The notes below the pieces were generated by a model, which saw only the letters and a program-made list of their open reading frames with translations, did no database searches and had not been told where the DNA came from. A stretch of DNA of 10,090 bases from Aquabacterium sp. GTDB taxonomy: Bacteria; Pseudomonadota; Gammaproteobacteria; Burkholderiales; Burkholderiaceae_C. Location of the stretch: positions 1 through 10,090 of the forward strand of contig JAGNPA010000039.1 in the NCBI GenBank assembly GCA_017989885.1, in the 5' to 3' direction. This document shows, piece after piece, positions 8,448 through 10,090 of the stretch. Positions within the stretch are counted from its first letter, which is position 1; each line of letters starts with the position of its first letter. The position numbers and the translations under genes are program-made.

Positions 8448-9650
8448 GTGGAACTGGAACGCGCCTTGCCCCGCAAGGCCATGAGCAGAGCATTGTGGGC
8501 TTTGCTGTTTGGCAACTTCATCATCGGCTGTGGCGTGATGGCCATCGGCGGTGTCCTCAATGACCTCACCCGCGACCTGAACATCACGGTCAGCAAAGGT
8601 GGCGAGCTGATTGCCATTGGCGCCGTGATGATGGGCGTAGGGGCGCCTTTGCTGGCCGGTGCCGTCACCAAGGTTGATCGACGTCGCTTGCTCAGCTGGG
8701 CCATGGTCTGGTATGCGCTGGGCTTTGCGCTGTGCGCTGTGGCGCCCTCGTATGAATGGCTGTGGCCGATTCGTGCGCTCACGGTCCTGTCGGCGGCGGT
8801 GTTCACGCCTCAGGCTGCGGCTGTGATGGGCTTCATGAGCACGCCGGCGCACCGGGGTCGGCACATCACCTTCGTGTTCATGGGCTGGTCCGTGGCCTCG
8901 GTGGCGGGCATGCCGCTGGCGGCCTGGATTGGTGAGCGCGTGGGCTGGCGCGTCGTGATGATGATCGTGGCCGTGGGGGCGCTGGCGGCGGCCTGGATGG
9001 TGCACCGCGCGCTGCCCAAGGGCATCCGCCCCCCTGCCCTGTCGTGGCGTGCGTGGCGCAAGGTGTTCAAGTCCCCTTTGCTGATGGCCGTGGTGCTGGT
9101 CACCGCCACCCAGAGCGCCGGACAGTTCACGGTGCTGGCCTACGCCGCCCCCTATTACAAGTACGACTTTGGCGCCAGCCCGGAGCAGATCAGCTTGCTG
9201 TTTGCCTGGTTTGGCGGCCTGGCGCTGGCGGGCAACCTGGTGCTGAACCGCACGGTGGACCGCATTGGCGCCGCTCCGGCCGTGACGCTGACCCTGGGGA
9301 TGATGGCCTTGAGCCTGCTGATCTGGCCGCTGGCCACCACCCTGGTCGGACTCGCCTTGGTGATGCTGCCCTGGGCCTTGAGCGGCTTCGCCACCAACTC
9401 GGGCCAGCAGGCCCGCTTGGGCGGCCTGTCACCGCGACTGGCCCCGGCCTTGATGGCCCTGAACACCTCGGCGATCTACCTGGGGCATGCCGTGGGCGCC
9501 GCAGGGGGCGGCTGGGTGCTCACCCACCAGGGCTACAGCCAGTTGCACTGGCTGGGCCTGGCCTGGATGCTGGTGGCCTGGGCCTTGAGCGCGTGGGCGC
9601 AGCGCGCGCAGCGTCGCCGTGACGCGGCGCGCTTTCAGAGCGCAGACTGA
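8448..9650 (+). CDS. MFS transporter, DHA1 family
   Basis: A 400-aa inner-membrane transporter with 12 predicted helices at about 16-36, 52-74, 82-100, 105-127, 142-162, 167-187, 211-235, 247-267, 277-297, 299-318, 333-357 and 366-385. A degenerate MFS motif A (GAVTKVDRRRLL, 71-82) follows helix 2. NSGQQARL (317-324) and ALNTSAIYLGHAVGAAGGG (337-355) are typical of DHA1 proton-driven efflux proteins such as the AraJ, YdhP and PbuE groups. The substrate is unknown. The GTG at 8448 is used here; the ATG at 8481 (residue 12) would lose only a short charged N-terminus and is a real alternative. The 15-bp gap after the dehydrogenase suggests translational coupling. Its stop is 3 bp from the stop of the converging rlmB. 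Confidence 0.92.
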   Translation: MELERALPRKAMSRALWALLFGNFIIGCGVMAIGGVLNDLTRDLNITVSKGGELIAIGAVMMGVGAPLLAGAVTKVDRRRLLSWAMVWYALGFALCAVAPSYEWLWPIRALTVLSAAVFTPQAAAVMGFMSTPAHRGRHITFVFMGWSVASVAGMPLAAWIGERVGWRVVMMIVAVGALAAAWMVHRALPKGIRPPALSWRAWRKVFKSPLLMAVVLVTATQSAGQFTVLAYAAPYYKYDFGASPEQISLLFAWFGGLALAGNLVLNRTVDRIGAAPAVTLTLGMMALSLLIWPLATTLVGLALVMLPWALSGFATNSGQQARLGGLSPRLAPALMALNTSAIYLGHAVGAAGGGWVLTHQGYSQLHWLGLAWMLVAWALSAWAQRAQRRRDAARFQSAD

Positions 9651-9653
9651 GAT

Positions 9654-10090
9654 TCAGCCCAGGCGCTGGCGGCGCGCTTCGTAAAGGCAGACGCCACTGG
9701 CGACCGACACATTGAGGCTGTCGACCGAGCCCATCATGGGGATGCTGACCAAGGCGTCACAGTTCTTGCGGGTGAGTTGGCGCATGCCCTCGCCCTCGGC
9801 GCCCAGTACCAGCGCAGTCGGGCCGCGCAGGTCGGTTTGGTACAGGCTGGCGGGTGCATCGTCAGAGGTGCCAATGACCCAGATGTCGCGCTCCTTGAGC
9901 TCGGCCAGCGTGCGCGCCAGGTTGGTCACCATGAAGTAAGGCACGGTCTCGGCCGCACCGCTGGCCACCTTGGCCACCGTGGCGTTGATGCCCACGGCGT
10001 GGTCCTTGGGGGCGATCACGGCATGGACGCCGGCGCCATCGGCCACACGCAGGCACGCGCCCAGGTTGTGCGGATCGGTGATGCCATCGA
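9654..10090 (-). CDS. rlmB: 23S rRNA (guanosine-2'-O)-methyltransferase RlmB, C-terminal part
   Basis: RlmB methylates the ribose of G2251 (E. coli numbering) in 23S rRNA with S-adenosylmethionine. The gene runs off the right edge; about 145 codons are visible of roughly 245. They cover the SPOUT (TrmH-type) catalytic domain, while the N-terminal L30e-like RNA-binding domain lies outside. Motif 1 is [14 protein letters not shown], with the catalytic N and R, right at the window edge. Motif 2 is [11 protein letters not shown] and motif 3 is [14 protein letters not shown]; these form the trefoil knot that binds the methyl donor. The protein ends RRQRLG. An ATG at 10046 is internal, because the conserved motif 1 continues upstream in frame. 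It converges with the MFS gene. The rnr gene would be a usual neighbour outside the window. Confidence 0.96.
   Translation of the reverse strand, partial: DGITDPHNLGACLRVADGAGVHAVIAPKDHAVGINATVAKVASGAAETVPYFMVTNLARTLAELKERDIWVIGTSDDAPASLYQTDLRGPTALVLGAEGEGMRQLTRKNCDALVSIPMMGSVDSLNVSVASGVCLYEARRQRLG

Noticed and set aside
7383..9005. A 540-codon open frame on the minus strand opposite the dehydrogenase and MFS genes
   Set aside because: It spans two well-supported genes and the gap between them, with His/Gly/Gln-rich low-complexity translation. It is a mirror of codon bias.
9654..10046. Treating rlmB as a complete 130-aa protein starting at 10046
   Set aside because: The conserved motif 1 ([10 protein letters not shown]) continues in frame upstream of that ATG to the window edge, so the gene is cut off by the window and not short.

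Overview
The window comes from a GC-rich bacterial chromosome. Protein similarity (CarA, CarB, GreA, Bfr, RlmB), the order carA-carB-greA-DUF4149 and the type of intergenic repeat all suggest a betaproteobacterium of the order Burkholderiales, most likely Comamonadaceae or a close relative. This placement rests on recall, because no search was possible. I see no IS element, prophage, CRISPR array, tRNA or rRNA; this is mostly ordinary core chromosome.

Left half, minus strand (read right to left from about 5830 to 67): carA (4499-5671) and carB (1136-4411) encode the two subunits of carbamoyl-phosphate synthetase, feeding pyrimidine and arginine synthesis. They are followed by greA (533-1009), a transcript-cleavage factor, and a small four-helix membrane protein of the DUF4149 type (67-513). 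carA and carB are separated by 87 bp holding a compact repeat of three GC-rich hairpins. carB and greA are separated by 126 bp holding a stem-loop and then a terminator-like hairpin with six U just before greA. The latter recalls the greA leader attenuator (GraL) of E. coli.

Centre: a 264-bp divergent gap (5672-5935) carries the carA leader on one strand and the bfr promoter on the other. To its right are bfr (5936-6415), bacterioferritin, and bfd (6507-6728), the [2Fe-2S] ferredoxin that releases iron from bacterioferritin. The 91 bp between them hold a strong candidate Fur box within a plausible sigma-70 promoter, so bfd can probably be induced by iron starvation independently of bfr.

Right half, plus strand: a 157-aa protein of unknown function (6875-7348), then a D-2-hydroxyacid dehydrogenase (7425-8432) and an MFS transporter of the DHA1 type (8448-9650) only 15 bp apart, probably one transcription unit. 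A perfect 10-bp inverted repeat lies 28 bp before the dehydrogenase start and is a candidate operator. The window ends in the C-terminal half of rlmB (9654-10090, minus strand), which converges on the transporter gene with only 3 bp between the two stop codons.

No gap without a gene is longer than 300 bases. I found no convincing new multi-gene system. The best leads are regulatory: the greA leader attenuator, the Fur box before bfd, the carA-carB repeat and the palindrome before the dehydrogenase.
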